Below, piece after piece: positions 1 through 8,292 of a DNA stretch of 64,000 bases. A program made the position numbers and the translations under genes. Numbering within the stretch: the first letter of the stretch is position 1; every line of letters starts with the position of its first letter. The notes below the pieces were generated by a model, which saw nothing but the letters and a program-made list of their open reading frames with translations, did no database searches and was not told where the DNA came from. The stretch comes from Agitococcus sp. (GTDB lineage: Bacteria > Pseudomonadota > Gammaproteobacteria > Pseudomonadales > Moraxellaceae), in the NCBI GenBank assembly GCA_030646715.1, contig JAUSLJ010000003.1, forward strand, positions 1 through 64,000, written 5' to 3'.

Positions 1-423
1 CCCAAGGGCAAAGGCACACAGCAGAAGAAGCGGTTTCACCGCTTCCAGCATCGGGCGCTTATCAAGGGCTTGACGCACCAGTGTGAGGAGTTCGGCATGA
101 AACTGGTGAGCGTGTTTGCCCGGGGCACCTCGTATTTTGCGTATGACGGGTCGGGACCGGTGAAACGGGACAAGTCCAATGCGACGCTGGCGACCTTTAG
201 CACCGGCAGACGCTATAACGCGGACTTGAATGCCGCCTATAACATTGCGGCGCGCGGTTTGATAGTGTTATTAAAGTTAGTTGTACCAGGGGTGGCTGTC
301 AGAGAACACCCCGAACGCACCGGCAAAAGTTCCGGACGTTCATCGAGAATACCGACGGTGCTCGCGGATGTCTGGGCGTGTCACGCCCAGTCCCTCGCCA
401 GAGTGCCAATGACTGCGGTATAA
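1..423 (+). CDS. tnpB: TnpB-type RNA-guided nuclease, C-terminal part (cut by window edge)
   Basis: The frame is open from base 1, so the N-terminus lies outside the window. About 140 residues remain. The segment NADLNAAYNIAARG near residue 80 is the RuvC-III motif of IS200/IS605 TnpB proteins, and a basic stretch with HRFQHRALIKG precedes it. The Cys4 zinc finger that normally sits just before RuvC-III is absent; YFAYDGSG stands in its place, as in some zinc-less TnpB groups. TnpB uses an omegaRNA from the element's right end to cut DNA at the donor site. The right-end hairpin follows at 455-494. Clearly a TnpB family member; activity cannot be judged without the N-terminal half. Confidence 0.82.
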   Translation, partial: PKGKGTQQKKRFHRFQHRALIKGLTHQCEEFGMKLVSVFARGTSYFAYDGSGPVKRDKSNATLATFSTGRRYNADLNAAYNIAARGLIVLLKLVVPGVAVREHPERTGKSSGRSSRIPTVLADVWACHAQSLARVPMTAV

Positions 424-454
424 GCGTTCGCACGTGTGGTTGGGTGAAGATACC

Positions 455-494
455 CCGACTACAGCGCGTAGCGTTTAGTCGCGGGAGTATTCAC
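455..494 (+). repeat. IS605-type right end / omegaRNA 3' hairpin, copy 1
   Basis: A 40-base segment 31 bases after the tnpB stop, with a CGACTA/TAGTCG stem (456-461 and 476-481) and ending in GGGAGTATTCAC. The same segment recurs at 56884-56923 with one mismatch. In IS605 elements the right end folds into such a hairpin and doubles as the scaffold of the TnpB guide RNA, so the terminal TTCAC is the likely cleavage site and the next bases the guide. Confidence 0.65.
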
Positions 495-941
495 GCGGAC
501 TTTGAAGCGGCAGAGTTAAATCGGGAAGGCAAGCTTTTGCATCTGCAAGAAAAGGTGGCGCCTACCAATTTTGTACCGGGGGATTGGGCCTATTTCTTGA
601 ATACAGACGCAAAGTCCTATCAGCAGCCCGGATACGAAGGGTCAAACGCTGTCTACTTAGGTGGCAATAAATTTGACGACTATTACAATGACAACCACCA
701 CCACCACTACACTTACCATGAGAAGATGGAGGAGGTCTATCAATGGCGGCATGGCGTGTTTAGGAGGCGTCGTGATGCTGCCAAGCGAGAAGTGATGGCC
801 AAAAATACGTTTGAACGGCTGGGCAAGACACCAGAGGAAGGGGGCTTGTTACTGGCCTACCGGGCGGTGCCTTTGTTGTTTACGTTGGAAACTCCGCTTC
901 AGTTAGAACGAGGGGTGAGGGAGTCCATAACCAAGGAGTAA
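495..941 (+). pseudogene. C-terminal remnant of a transglutaminase-like protein
   Basis: Open frame running out of the insertion-sequence right end with no start of its own. It holds PGDWAYFLNTD at about residue 27, then a GSNAVYLGGNKF segment and a His-rich stretch. The order PGD-W-YF-N-D then G-N-A-YLG resembles the C-terminal part of bacterial protein-glutamine gamma-glutamyltransferases (Tgl-like), as I remember the family. The catalytic Cys part is missing upstream, which fits disruption by the tnpB element. The stop is followed by the hairpin at 966-988. The family link is tentative. Confidence 0.35.
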
Positions 942-959
942 GCGTGCACGTCCGGCTAC

Positions 960-988
960 AAAAAAAACGTCAACCAAGGGTTGACGTT
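960..988 (-). terminator. Rho-independent terminator of the gene at 1042-1563
   Basis: Ten-base stem AACGTCAACC/GGTTGACGTT (966-975, 979-988) followed by a T run on the minus strand. Confidence 0.75.
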
Positions 989-1041
989 CGAATAAGGGCA
1001 TGAAAAGCTACTAATAATAGAGGCGTTACCTCGTTATTTCC

Positions 1042-1563
1042 TTATCGGCAGATGCGAGGGCTCCAAACGCCATCATAAGCTTTTTCGCGAAACCGAGATA
1101 CTTCCACAATACGCCGTGTAAGCACATCGTCTGCATCGAGCGGATTGCCAGGGCAAAGTCGGTCCAGCGCATACAAAATAGGATTGCCGTTGCACGCTTC
1201 TCTTGCCAGCATAATCCAGCCAGGAAGTGTAGATTCCGCAATATTTTGTAAGCAATGTCCTGCGCGAACGCGTAAGTCATAGTGGCTCAACCCACGCAAT
1301 GTCCAGTCAATTTCGTCTGTGGTAAGTTTTACGGGGCTTAATCGACGGGCTATTTCTGGAACAATTCCGTAAATTAGCACTGAATTATATGTCCGGGGCT
1401 GGTCAACCTTGTACTGGGGTGAAATACGTTGTGCTTGGCGAGTCAACTTCAATAATTCCCTCGAAAGCCAAGGGTCTGTGAGTTGGTATAACCGAAATGC
1501 TTCTCGTTGTTCTTGCTCCGCACGTTGGCGGACTTCCTCCGAAAATAGTGCTGCGATACTCAT
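1042..1563 (-). CDS. Hypothetical protein, 173 aa
   Basis: Soluble protein with a charged helical N-terminus (EEVRQRAEQEQREAFRLYQ). No domain recognised. It is a stand-alone unit: a CCTATAC core lies at 1596-1601 about 33 bases before the ATG on the minus strand, and a terminator follows the stop. Overlapping frames at 1026-1280, 1073-1255 and 1403-1624 lack these signals. Intact by appearance; function unknown. Confidence 0.72.
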   Translation of the reverse strand: MSIAALFSEEVRQRAEQEQREAFRLYQLTDPWLSRELLKLTRQAQRISPQYKVDQPRTYNSVLIYGIVPEIARRLSPVKLTTDEIDWTLRGLSHYDLRVRAGHCLQNIAESTLPGWIMLAREACNGNPILYALDRLCPGNPLDADDVLTRRIVEVSRFREKAYDGVWSPRICR

Positions 1564-1750
1564 TAGTTTTATCCTTTTTAAAATGAACTCTCTTCGTATA
1601 GGACATGCCTACCGCTGACCGCAAAGAGTAATTCAGGTGCGAACGGCACTATAAAGGAATTATTTAATAGAATCAACTGCTATTTTAAAATTTATATAAG
1701 AATTTTAATAAAATTTTAGAGCGCGCTCGCTTTCATTCTACTGAAGGTCA

Positions 1751-2044
1751 TTAGCCGGTAAATGGCACAACATGGTCTATTGACACGGCAATCGTGGTGC
1801 CGAGAGGGGGCCGGGCAACGACAACCTGACTCGCTAGTATCCCCGCGACCGTATAAACATCCCCGACGACTGTCTGATGCGCGGGGTGCACAAAGGTACT
1901 GGCGTCTTGCGTTACGCGAACGCTTTCGCCTGCCGGGACTTTCATTGTGTTGCTTACGGCTTTTGTAATGGAACCCGTGCTTTCCAACAAAAGAGAGGTC
2001 GCCGCTATCTGCGAAAAAAGGGGTGGGGCCATGCACGATAACAT
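1751..2044 (-). CDS. Hypothetical protein, about 93-97 aa, start uncertain
   Basis: The C-terminal two thirds (VPAGESVRVTQDASTFVHPA onward) have a beta-rich, protein-like composition. A strong GGAGG stands directly before the ATG at 2044, too close for that start. The better-spaced starts are ATG at 2032 in this frame and a GTG in the competing frame (1716-2075). The competing frame also looks protein-like at its N-terminus, so a frameshift is possible. No family recognised. Confidence 0.42.
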   Translation of the reverse strand: MLSCMAPPLFSQIAATSLLLESTGSITKAVSNTMKVPAGESVRVTQDASTFVHPAHQTVVGDVYTVAGILASQVVVARPPLGTTIAVSIDHVVPFTG

Positions 2045-2188
2045 CCTCCAACTTAAAAATAGGGCCGATAACCAAGGGGGGGGGCGCCTACACCGGTTTA
2101 GCTCTGATATCAGTGCCTATACGTTGCAGGCACGGCTCAATGTGCAATACCCCTTAGTGGGTGCTGCTAACTCTATATTAGGATGTAT

Positions 2189-2554
2189 ATGCCAGAAATT
2201 AACCTACCGCAATATCGGCTAGAAAACGGGCTTTACGCCTTTTACTTGTTGAATGAGTATTTGTTCAGCGTGGAGACAGTCGCAGTACTGTTCGATAAAC
2301 GGGAGGGCATCTTACATAAGCACGGATGCCCCAGAGTGGTCGAAAAGCAGTACCAACGATTTCGGGATGCACTGTCAACGGAGGCTGCGCTTAAGCTTCC
2401 GCTGGCCCAAGAGATGCGAGACGACCTCACTATTGTTCAAGGCAAGTTTAAGATTGAGGAGTTGAATCGCATTCTGCAGATAACTGGATATGCCCGCAAG
2501 TTTTACACAGAATTGTTTTCTGCCAATCAGCAGGACGCTACTTCTAATAGATAA
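2189..2554 (+). CDS. Hypothetical protein, 121 aa
   Basis: Start chosen at 2189 rather than the ATG two codons upstream because TTAGGA lies six bases before it. A CCTATAC promoter core is at 2117-2122. The protein is mixed alpha/beta with a helical C-terminal half (KFKIEELNRILQITGYARKFY). No known family. It probably leads the same-strand run continuing to 3531. Confidence 0.65.
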   Translation: MPEINLPQYRLENGLYAFYLLNEYLFSVETVAVLFDKREGILHKHGCPRVVEKQYQRFRDALSTEAALKLPLAQEMRDDLTIVQGKFKIEELNRILQITGYARKFYTELFSANQQDATSNR

Positions 2555-2615
2555 AGTGAGCGTAATTAAATAAAGTATAACGGACGAAAACGACCTACAT
2601 AAAGAAGAAGGATTT

Positions 2616-2864
2616 ATGGCTAAACAAGGAACAGCACCAAACCCTCCGAATCAGCTAGAATGGCCGGGCATTATGGAAGATGGGTCCTATGCTCCCGCCA
2701 ACTCGGATAAACTGCGGCTCGATTGGTTCGAACGAAATCCAGGAAAGGTAAAAAATTTAAAGGGTGGAGTAACGGCGACCGACATCAAAACACAGTGGCA
2801 ACCGTCCGTTCGGGCGGCCATTGATGCTGCGATGGCTCAACAGAAGTATAACTTGCACGTATAA
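2616..2864 (+). CDS. Hypothetical protein, 82 aa
   Basis: Starts MAKQGTAPNPPN behind a GAAGAAGGA ribosome site. A Pro/Gly-rich N-terminus leads to a helix near the end (VRAAIDAAMAQQ). No family recognised. It lies 61 bases after the previous stop and 19 bases before the next start, so co-transcription with 2884-3531 is likely. Confidence 0.62.
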   Translation: MAKQGTAPNPPNQLEWPGIMEDGSYAPANSDKLRLDWFERNPGKVKNLKGGVTATDIKTQWQPSVRAAIDAAMAQQKYNLHV

Positions 2865-2883
2865 AACGAAAAGAGGTCAGTGT

Positions 2884-3531
2884 ATGGGAATCGATACTAA
2901 AGGAGTAGTTGCTACTCACTGTAAGGATGTATTTTTTATTGTCGGTCAAGTAGAACGAGCGATAAAAGCTCTCGTATATCCAGGTTGGAAGAAAGAACGC
3001 CAGAGCAAATTGCCTGACACGGAACCGCGTTACCGGCTTCCCATTGTTGAGCTTAGTGCGGAGAGTCGGGGGGTTCAAATCCACTTTACGCTGAACGGCG
3101 ACCAGCGGTCCCTTTGGGTATTTTTTAACTGCGATTCGGATAACCTCGCCCTGGCGCCAGCTTCTATTTCTCTCAGCTTCGGAGCATGGGGAGAGTCGGT
3201 TACCGTGATGCAGGCAGCCCTAGATTCATTAGCGGTGCTAGGCGATTGCTTTTTGCGGGCAAGTGACGGTGGTAGTGAAGGGTACGAGCAGGTTTCGCTA
3301 ACGGCGCCATGCTCTTACTTGGACGCGGTCGTTGCGAAACAGAGTAGAGCAAGTCCTATCAGGTTGGCACAATGGATGGAGCTGCACGACGCGGGGCAAC
3401 TGCGACCAGGTAGCTTTATGGAGCGAATAGGCCTAGACTTCTCTGAGGCCAAAGCTTCTTTGGAAGGTGAGTTTGAGGCGTGCTGTGCGTTTATTAACAG
3501 TAAGTTGCCGCCAAATGCTTTAAGTATTTGA
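2884..3531 (+). CDS. Hypothetical protein, 215 aa
   Basis: ATG at 2884 follows GAGG with seven-base spacing, so the 21 codons upstream in the same frame are not used. Soluble, mixed alpha/beta, with no signal peptide or membrane segment. The middle part (IHFTLNGDQRSLWVFFNCDSD) looks like paired beta strands. No family recognised. Confidence 0.68.
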   Translation: MGIDTKGVVATHCKDVFFIVGQVERAIKALVYPGWKKERQSKLPDTEPRYRLPIVELSAESRGVQIHFTLNGDQRSLWVFFNCDSDNLALAPASISLSFGAWGESVTVMQAALDSLAVLGDCFLRASDGGSEGYEQVSLTAPCSYLDAVVAKQSRASPIRLAQWMELHDAGQLRPGSFMERIGLDFSEAKASLEGEFEACCAFINSKLPPNALSI

Positions 3532-3711
3532 TTCTGATTTTTTTGCTCTCGCTCGCCAACCGGTCAGTGAGAGTTTTTTCGCCCGCTGTGTATTATTCTG
3601 GGTTGCAACCAGTCTTCTTGCTTCTCTTTTGCTCTTTTCGTTGAATTTGTTGAGGTAGGTCCTATACCAAGTAGGACCAAAAATATCTCTCTTTGAAGAC
3701 TTGCACTTCAA
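3520..3711 (-). CDS. Possible small basic protein, 63 aa
   Basis: Fills an otherwise empty stretch between two plus-strand genes, overlapping the end of 2884-3531 by 12 bases. Very rich in Lys/Arg (SKREARRLVATQNNTQRAKK), like many small phage proteins. The start is TTG with only a weak ribosome site and no GCTATAC core, so it may be spurious. Confidence 0.32.
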   Translation of the reverse strand: MKCKSSKRDIFGPTWYRTYLNKFNEKSKREARRLVATQNNTQRAKKLSLTGWRARAKKSESNT

Positions 3712-3747
3712 TTAATCATTTCACCAGAAATTCGCTAAGGAGCACAT

Positions 3748-4080
3748 ATGCTAATGGCATTGTTCAAGAAAAAGCAGGTGGATTACCCTCCAGTAATATT
3801 GCCTAAAGATGTAAGTAAGTGGGCTGATTGCACGATAGACGCCATTAATGGTATTTGTCAACGCTTAGCCAGTGGAGACGCGACTGCCCCAGATGCGTTA
3901 CAAGGCGCTCAATTACTACGACAGATAGAAGAAGTGCTAAAGCGCACTCCTGAGTTCCGAAAGTTGGGCTCGATAGAGAAAGTATTGAATGCTGCTCGTG
4001 TCAGTGTCTATGTCGCAGATGTTAGACTCGACTACGAACAATTGTTTCGCGCCCTATATCGCTATCGCCAGCTGCATTGA
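3748..4080 (+). CDS. Hypothetical protein, 110 aa
   Basis: ATG preceded by TAAGGAG at seven-base spacing. Largely helical from residue 25 on (WADCTIDAINGICQRLAS). No domain recognised. The stop lies four bases before a strong terminator shared with the convergent gene at 4098-4535. Confidence 0.68.
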   Translation: MLMALFKKKQVDYPPVILPKDVSKWADCTIDAINGICQRLASGDATAPDALQGAQLLRQIEEVLKRTPEFRKLGSIEKVLNAARVSVYVADVRLDYEQLFRALYRYRQLH

Positions 4081-4084
4081 TTCT

Positions 4085-4119
4085 TGCCGCATTCAGTTTA
4101 CGAATGCGGCATTTTTTTT
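4085..4119. terminator. Terminator between convergent genes
   Basis: Stem TGCCGCATTC/GAATGCGGCA (4085-4094, 4102-4111) followed by eight T. The minus-strand gene's stop codon sits inside the loop. Confidence 0.85.
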
Positions 4120-4535
4120 CGACCAAAGTTTCCGGGAATAACGTTGGAGCCTGCAGCAACACAGATTTCTTGTTGGGCATCCGCTTGAAACCAGTTGTGG
4201 ATGGACCCGAACAGCCGTTGGGTTACCGACACCCGCTGTTGTTGGTCAATTTGCCCACGTAGGAACGCCGCTTGCAGCGCAGCAGATGTGCCTTGCTTTT
4301 TTATTCTCAAGATTTTGTCGCTAAGGGCATACAAATCTGCCACGCATTTAAGGTCTTTTACCGAATGTGGCAAGCCATATGCTTGCATTGCTTTTTGATA
4401 GAACTGAATGCCCCTCACTGTAAAAGTCAGGTTTCCTTCCGCATCAATTAGCGTGAGCTCCGGACGAGGTGGATACGGCACACCTCTAACGTTGATGTAG
4501 TTTAAGTCACTGGGGGTGAGCAATGGTGCTGTCAT
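4098..4535 (-). CDS. Hypothetical protein, 145 aa
   Basis: ATG behind AAGGACACC on the minus strand; upstream GGTTATAC (4574 region) resembles the local promoter core. An ordered region (NLTFTVRGIQFYQKAMQAYG) leads to a Gln-rich segment. No family recognised. Convergent with 3748-4080. Confidence 0.7.
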   Translation of the reverse strand: MTAPLLTPSDLNYINVRGVPYPPRPELTLIDAEGNLTFTVRGIQFYQKAMQAYGLPHSVKDLKCVADLYALSDKILRIKKQGTSAALQAAFLRGQIDQQQRVSVTQRLFGSIHNWFQADAQQEICVAAGSNVIPGNFGRKKMPHS

Positions 4536-4656
4536 GGTGTCCTTTTGAGATATCGCTAGGTCAATCTGTAAACACAGTATAACCTAAAATTGGACAGGTG
4601 TGAAGGATTTTCACTAAAATTTAGAATGGTAGTTCCTTTAAAGCTAAAATGATTCG

Positions 4657-4662
4657 CTATAC
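4657..4662 (+). promoter_or_regulatory. GCTATAC-type promoter core
   Basis: GCTATACCT 43 bases before the DUF2158 start; one of the class described in the findings. Confidence 0.6.
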
Positions 4663-4704
4663 CTAGTTCGCACACTTTGTTTCATTAACTTTTCGGGGAT
4701 TTTT

Positions 4705-4932
4705 ATGGCCATAGCAATAAAATTGGTGGTTGGTAACGTAGTTCGCTTGATATCAGACGGTCCATGGATGACAGTAACCAAGGACCGCCCAGAAGCAGGC
4801 GCTAAATTTGTAGAAGTTTCTTGGTTTGAAGGCGCTATCTTACATCGCGAAATATTGCCTAAAGATGCGTTGCTGCCTAGCCCAGAAACACTGGCTGCGG
4901 CCAAAGCTAAAGAAGCAAAACCGGCAGAATAA
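4705..4932 (+). CDS. DUF2158 (YodC-like) small protein
   Basis: 75 residues. The segment GNVVRLISDGPWMTV, followed about 20 residues later by SWFEGA, matches the DUF2158 pattern (G-x-VVRL-x-S-G-G-P-x-MTV then WF-x-G), a small SH3-like beta-barrel family found on chromosomes, plasmids and phages with no firm function. The C-terminus is a charged Ala/Lys tail. It has its own GCTATACC promoter and terminator (4991-5023). Confidence 0.75.
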   Translation: MAIAIKLVVGNVVRLISDGPWMTVTKDRPEAGAKFVEVSWFEGAILHREILPKDALLPSPETLAAAKAKEAKPAE

Positions 4933-4990
4933 GCCAGGTTGCATACGAGGGGGCCGTTTCTTCTTTGGTAGGTTTCCTTTATGTTTCTCT

Positions 4991-5023
4991 AAAACGCAAG
5001 TGGCGCGAGCTACTTGCGTTTTT
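4991..5023 (+). terminator. Rho-independent terminator
   Basis: Stem AAAACGCAAGT/ACTTGCGTTTT with a T run, after the DUF2158 gene. Confidence 0.8.
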
Positions 5024-5072
5024 AGCTATGGCTGCTGATTTTATGCTTTTTATCGATATGAAATGGCCGGTG

Positions 5073-5078
5073 CTATAC
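5073..5078 (+). promoter_or_regulatory. GCTATAC-type promoter core
   Basis: TGCTATACCT 40 bases before the gene at 5118; the TG makes it a textbook extended -10. Confidence 0.62.
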
Positions 5079-5117
5079 CTAACAGGCCCACTTAAATAAC
5101 TCGATAAGGAACAAGAT

Positions 5118-5435
5118 ATGACGTCCATGTCCACCGTAATGACTTCCGCCCGTACTTCGACGAGCCTTCAACAACCTGAAGGTTGGACCAACGAATCTGC
5201 TACGCTTTCCTTACTTTCGCCTGCCCGACTTTCCCTTCAGGCACAAATGGGGCTCATTACTATTTTAAATGAGGCCCCGGAAGAAGACCGCCCGCGGCTT
5301 CGCCAATATATGCTAGGCACTATTCCGGGAGAATTACCTGTCCTGACCACCATCCGCAAATGTGGTGTCACTGACAATTTATCTTTTGTATATGACTTCT
5401 CAGAATATGAAGGTCAACGACATTCCGAGCGGTAG
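5118..5435 (+). CDS. Hypothetical protein, 105 aa
   Basis: ATG behind ATAAGGA, with its own GCTATACCT core. A Ser/Thr-rich N-terminus is followed by an amphipathic middle (LSLQAQMGLITILNEAPEED). No family recognised. Confidence 0.65.
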   Translation: MTSMSTVMTSARTSTSLQQPEGWTNESATLSLLSPARLSLQAQMGLITILNEAPEEDRPRLRQYMLGTIPGELPVLTTIRKCGVTDNLSFVYDFSEYEGQRHSER

Positions 5436-5549
5436 TCGCCTCTGCATCACATCTTCGGCGCTATTTTTCAGACTGCGTTTGCATTCTCGAAGGCTAGCTA
5501 TAACGTTACTTTTATACCGGAAATAAGGCCCTTAAAAAGAAAGAAATCC

Positions 5550-6203
5550 ATGAATAGTAAAAATTTAAATGCGCATAGCCAAATAACCACGTTAGTTTTT
5601 TATAGCATCATCACTCTGTTGGGAATGTTATTCTATGATAAATTGATGATAGGCTCGTCAAAAGTCATTCATGCCGTGTCCGGGCTGATTATCACAAACG
5701 AATATGCCGTAGTGGCGCCTACCAATGCTGCTGCCCGTACGGCCCCAAACAAAGCGGAAACAAAAAAGCTATTTGCCTTAGCGCAAATATTGGTAGAACG
5801 ATTTAAACTGGACACTGAATTGGCTGCTAGTATCGTGGTGCATGCTAATAACGAGGCTATTGCGCATGAGCTGCCTTTAACCTTAGTCCTTGCGGTAATT
5901 GCCCAAGAGTCCTCTTTTCAGCCAACGGCACTTAATGATAATGACTGGGGCCTGATGCAGGTTAATGCTAAATATCATTCGGGGAAAGTGGCTAAAGTAG
6001 GAGGCACGTTGAACCTTTTTGAACCAAAAGTGAATATCAAGATTGGAACGGCAATTTTGGCAGAATATTATCAAATTGCGGGGGACTATTGGGGTGCCCT
6101 GCGAAGGTATAACGGGCTCAATAAGCTCAATAATTATCCGGATGCGGTGTTGGCGCGCATGGAAATGTTTGACGCAAGGTTAGAAAAGCGGTTGCTTAGC
6201 TAA
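5550..6203 (+). CDS. Membrane-anchored lytic transglycosylase (SLT domain)
   Basis: 217 residues. A transmembrane anchor lies at about 12-29, followed by a Pro/Ala-rich spacer and an SLT domain at roughly 75-215. Catalytic Glu120 sits in AQESSF, followed by GLMQVN and, near the end, YWGALRRYNG. These are the standard motifs of the Slt/MltE-like fold that cuts peptidoglycan to 1,6-anhydro products. The topology puts the enzyme in the periplasm. A cell-wall remodelling role (phage entry, conjugation or flagellar assembly) is possible, but no neighbour fixes it. It has a GCTATAAC-like core near 5503 and a strong terminator after the stop. Confidence 0.88.
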   Translation: MNSKNLNAHSQITTLVFYSIITLLGMLFYDKLMIGSSKVIHAVSGLIITNEYAVVAPTNAAARTAPNKAETKKLFALAQILVERFKLDTELAASIVVHANNEAIAHELPLTLVLAVIAQESSFQPTALNDNDWGLMQVNAKYHSGKVAKVGGTLNLFEPKVNIKIGTAILAEYYQIAGDYWGALRRYNGLNKLNNYPDAVLARMEMFDARLEKRLLS

Positions 6204-6223
6204 TACTCTTCATTAATTCTAAG

Positions 6224-6250
6224 AAAGCTCCCTGGGGGCTTTTTTTTTTA
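6224..6250 (+). terminator. Rho-independent terminator
   Basis: AAAGCTCCC/GGGGGCTTT stem with a nine-T run after the transglycosylase. Confidence 0.8.
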
Positions 6251-6491
6251 GTTTCTGGGGGAGCCATGCGGGCAAAGACTAGTCTAATTATTTATGATTG
6301 CTATTTTAGTATCTCAGGTTAATGCGATGGGCGTTTTTGGAAATATAAAAATAAACGTTGAAGATAGCAGTTGTTGTGTTAAAGTGTCGGCTGACTTCAA
6401 ATGAATTAGCGAACCTTGTACGTGAACCAGCGTACTACTCCGACGTAAGGGGTGAGGCTACCTTATTTCATCCGTAATACTTTTGAACTTA
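6251..6491 (+). other. Leader region of the GGDEF-EAL gene
   Basis: 240 bases with no strong gene. A 36-codon frame at 6294-6404 (starting MIAILVSQ) looks protein-like but has no ribosome site. No c-di-GMP or other riboswitch pattern is visible. Confidence 0.35.
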
Positions 6492-8258
6492 ATGAATTTC
6501 TATGTTTCCATGAAGAATATCGCGCCTCCTTTGTTGTTATGCAACCATACCCCGGCTATGTCCGAACGCCGTCAAGCTATTTCCACTGAAGAAAGAGCAG
6601 GTGTGCTGCCCGCCACTGCAATATGGGAGCATCTCGCGGATGTTCTAGTGCAGGTAGACGCCCATACCGGCCAAATAGAGCTTTGTTCTCCTTCAGTGCA
6701 GGCTATCACCGGATTTTCGGTACTTGAAGTAGTCGGCCGAAGCTTACTTGACTTCGTGTTTCCGGAAGATGCAGCGTTAGTTCGCGGGAAGTTGGTACAA
6801 GTTGCCGCGCTGCAGACGGGAGAATCGGTAGCGTTTAGGTGCCTTTCTTCTGATGGCACTTATTTTTGGGGAGAAGCACGTGGCTCAGTCATCTACGACA
6901 AGACAGGCATAAAGATACTAATTGTTATTCGCAATATAGCTGAGCGTAAGAAATTTGAACAGCGACTGGTTCAACTGGCTCGCACTGACAATCTTACCGG
7001 CTTGTTTAATCGTCATGCCCTCATGGAACGATTAGCCGAGAAATGCGTGAAAGACGTAAAGCCATTCGCCGTGTTCTTGCTTGACCTTGACCGGTTTAAG
7101 CACATAAACGACACGTACGGACATTCTTACGGCGATGAGCTGTTGGTAGAAATCGCACGACGATTGCGTTTAACGGTGCGGCAAGCTGACTTAGTTGCTA
7201 GGATAGGTGGTGACGAGTTTGTTATTGTAGCCCCCTCGGTAGACTCAGAAGAAAAAGCCATTCGGTTAGCTAATAAAATTTTAGAGGCAGTGGCACAGCC
7301 CGTGAATATCAACGGGCATCTTTTCTATCCACGTACATCAATTGGTATCTCGCTATTTCCTCTGCATTGTAGCCATGAGGCAGAATTACTGATGTGCGCG
7401 GATAAAGCGATGTACGTGGCTAAAAAGCAGAAAAGTGGCTATGTGCTTTATGGTCTGGAAGCGCCCGACACTATTGCAAATCAAATGTTAGCAATTGAGC
7501 GCATCTTGCATGAAGCATTGGAACAGGGCCGAGTCACTATTCATTTACAGCCCATTTGTGACAGTGGCAGGTTGGTGATTACCAGTGCAGAAGCGCTAAT
7601 GCGAGTCACGGATAAGGCGGGTAAAGCAATATCTCCTGCGGACTTCATCCCTATAGCGGAACAAACAGGACTGATTGTCCAGCTAGGGGACTTCGTAATC
7701 AAGGAAGTGTTGGCTATTTTGCGTCATCAGCCTACCTTGGTGATTGCCGTCAATGTGTCCGGCCAGCAATTAAAAGACGTCAATTTTGTACCGAGGCTAA
7801 AAGAGTACCTGCTTGAATTTAACGTTGAGGGCAAACAGCTCGAAATAGAGCTTACCGAATCTATCTTTATGGAAAATAGTGCAAAGCTAATCGCAACACT
7901 AACCCAACTGACCAATTTAGGCATCACGCTCTCCATCGACGATTTTGGCACGGGGTACTCGTCATTGTCTTACTTGCGCTATTTACCCATCACCAAGATT
8001 AAGATTGACCGGTCGTTTATCGTAGAAATGCCCGAGAATACGCGCGACACCGCCTTGGTACAGGCATTGGTTCAAATGAGCAGGCCGCTGGGACTAAAGG
8101 TAGTCGCGGAAGGGGTAGAAACAGAGGCTCAGGCCGACGTGCTAAGAACCGCTGGATGTCATTATTTTCAAGGTTATTTGTACCATAAGCCAATGCCCAT
8201 CGCCACTTTTTTAGAGACTCTGGTGAACAACAGGCCACCCCTAAAACGCACTGAGTAG
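6492..8258 (+). CDS. PAS-GGDEF-EAL cyclic-di-GMP enzyme
   Basis: About 588 residues. A PAS fold (about 45-160) is followed by a GGDEF domain with intact GGDEF in RIGGDEFVIV, then an EAL domain with intact EAL in SAEALMRV. The EAL metal and catalytic signatures NVSGQQL, ELTESIF, DDFGTGYSS, KIDRSF and AEGVETEAQ are all present, so both making and breaking of c-di-GMP are chemically possible. No membrane segment, so a cytoplasmic sensor. The start is uncertain: ATG at 6492 is chosen over TTG at 6483, and no clear ribosome site is seen. The HDOD gene follows 34 bases later and is probably co-transcribed. A link to the motility genes 11 kb away is inference. Confidence 0.9.
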   Translation: MNFYVSMKNIAPPLLLCNHTPAMSERRQAISTEERAGVLPATAIWEHLADVLVQVDAHTGQIELCSPSVQAITGFSVLEVVGRSLLDFVFPEDAALVRGKLVQVAALQTGESVAFRCLSSDGTYFWGEARGSVIYDKTGIKILIVIRNIAERKKFEQRLVQLARTDNLTGLFNRHALMERLAEKCVKDVKPFAVFLLDLDRFKHINDTYGHSYGDELLVEIARRLRLTVRQADLVARIGGDEFVIVAPSVDSEEKAIRLANKILEAVAQPVNINGHLFYPRTSIGISLFPLHCSHEAELLMCADKAMYVAKKQKSGYVLYGLEAPDTIANQMLAIERILHEALEQGRVTIHLQPICDSGRLVITSAEALMRVTDKAGKAISPADFIPIAEQTGLIVQLGDFVIKEVLAILRHQPTLVIAVNVSGQQLKDVNFVPRLKEYLLEFNVEGKQLEIELTESIFMENSAKLIATLTQLTNLGITLSIDDFGTGYSSLSYLRYLPITKIKIDRSFIVEMPENTRDTALVQALVQMSRPLGLKVVAEGVETEAQADVLRTAGCHYFQGYLYHKPMPIATFLETLVNNRPPLKRTE

Positions 8259-8292
8259 TATTTTTTTGTCACTATTTGATTAAGGAGCCGGT

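Noticed and set aside
1716-2075. Alternative 119-codon minus frame over 1751-2044
   Set aside because: Protein-like only at its start; the second half is Arg/Cys-rich noise. Kept only as a possible frameshift partner.
3060-3085. GGGTTCAAATCC word resembling a tRNA T-loop
   Set aside because: No acceptor or anticodon stem around it, and it lies inside the gene at 2884-3531.
6251-6491. Possible c-di-GMP riboswitch before the GGDEF-EAL gene
   Set aside because: The conserved GEMM core and tetraloop-receptor parts are not present.
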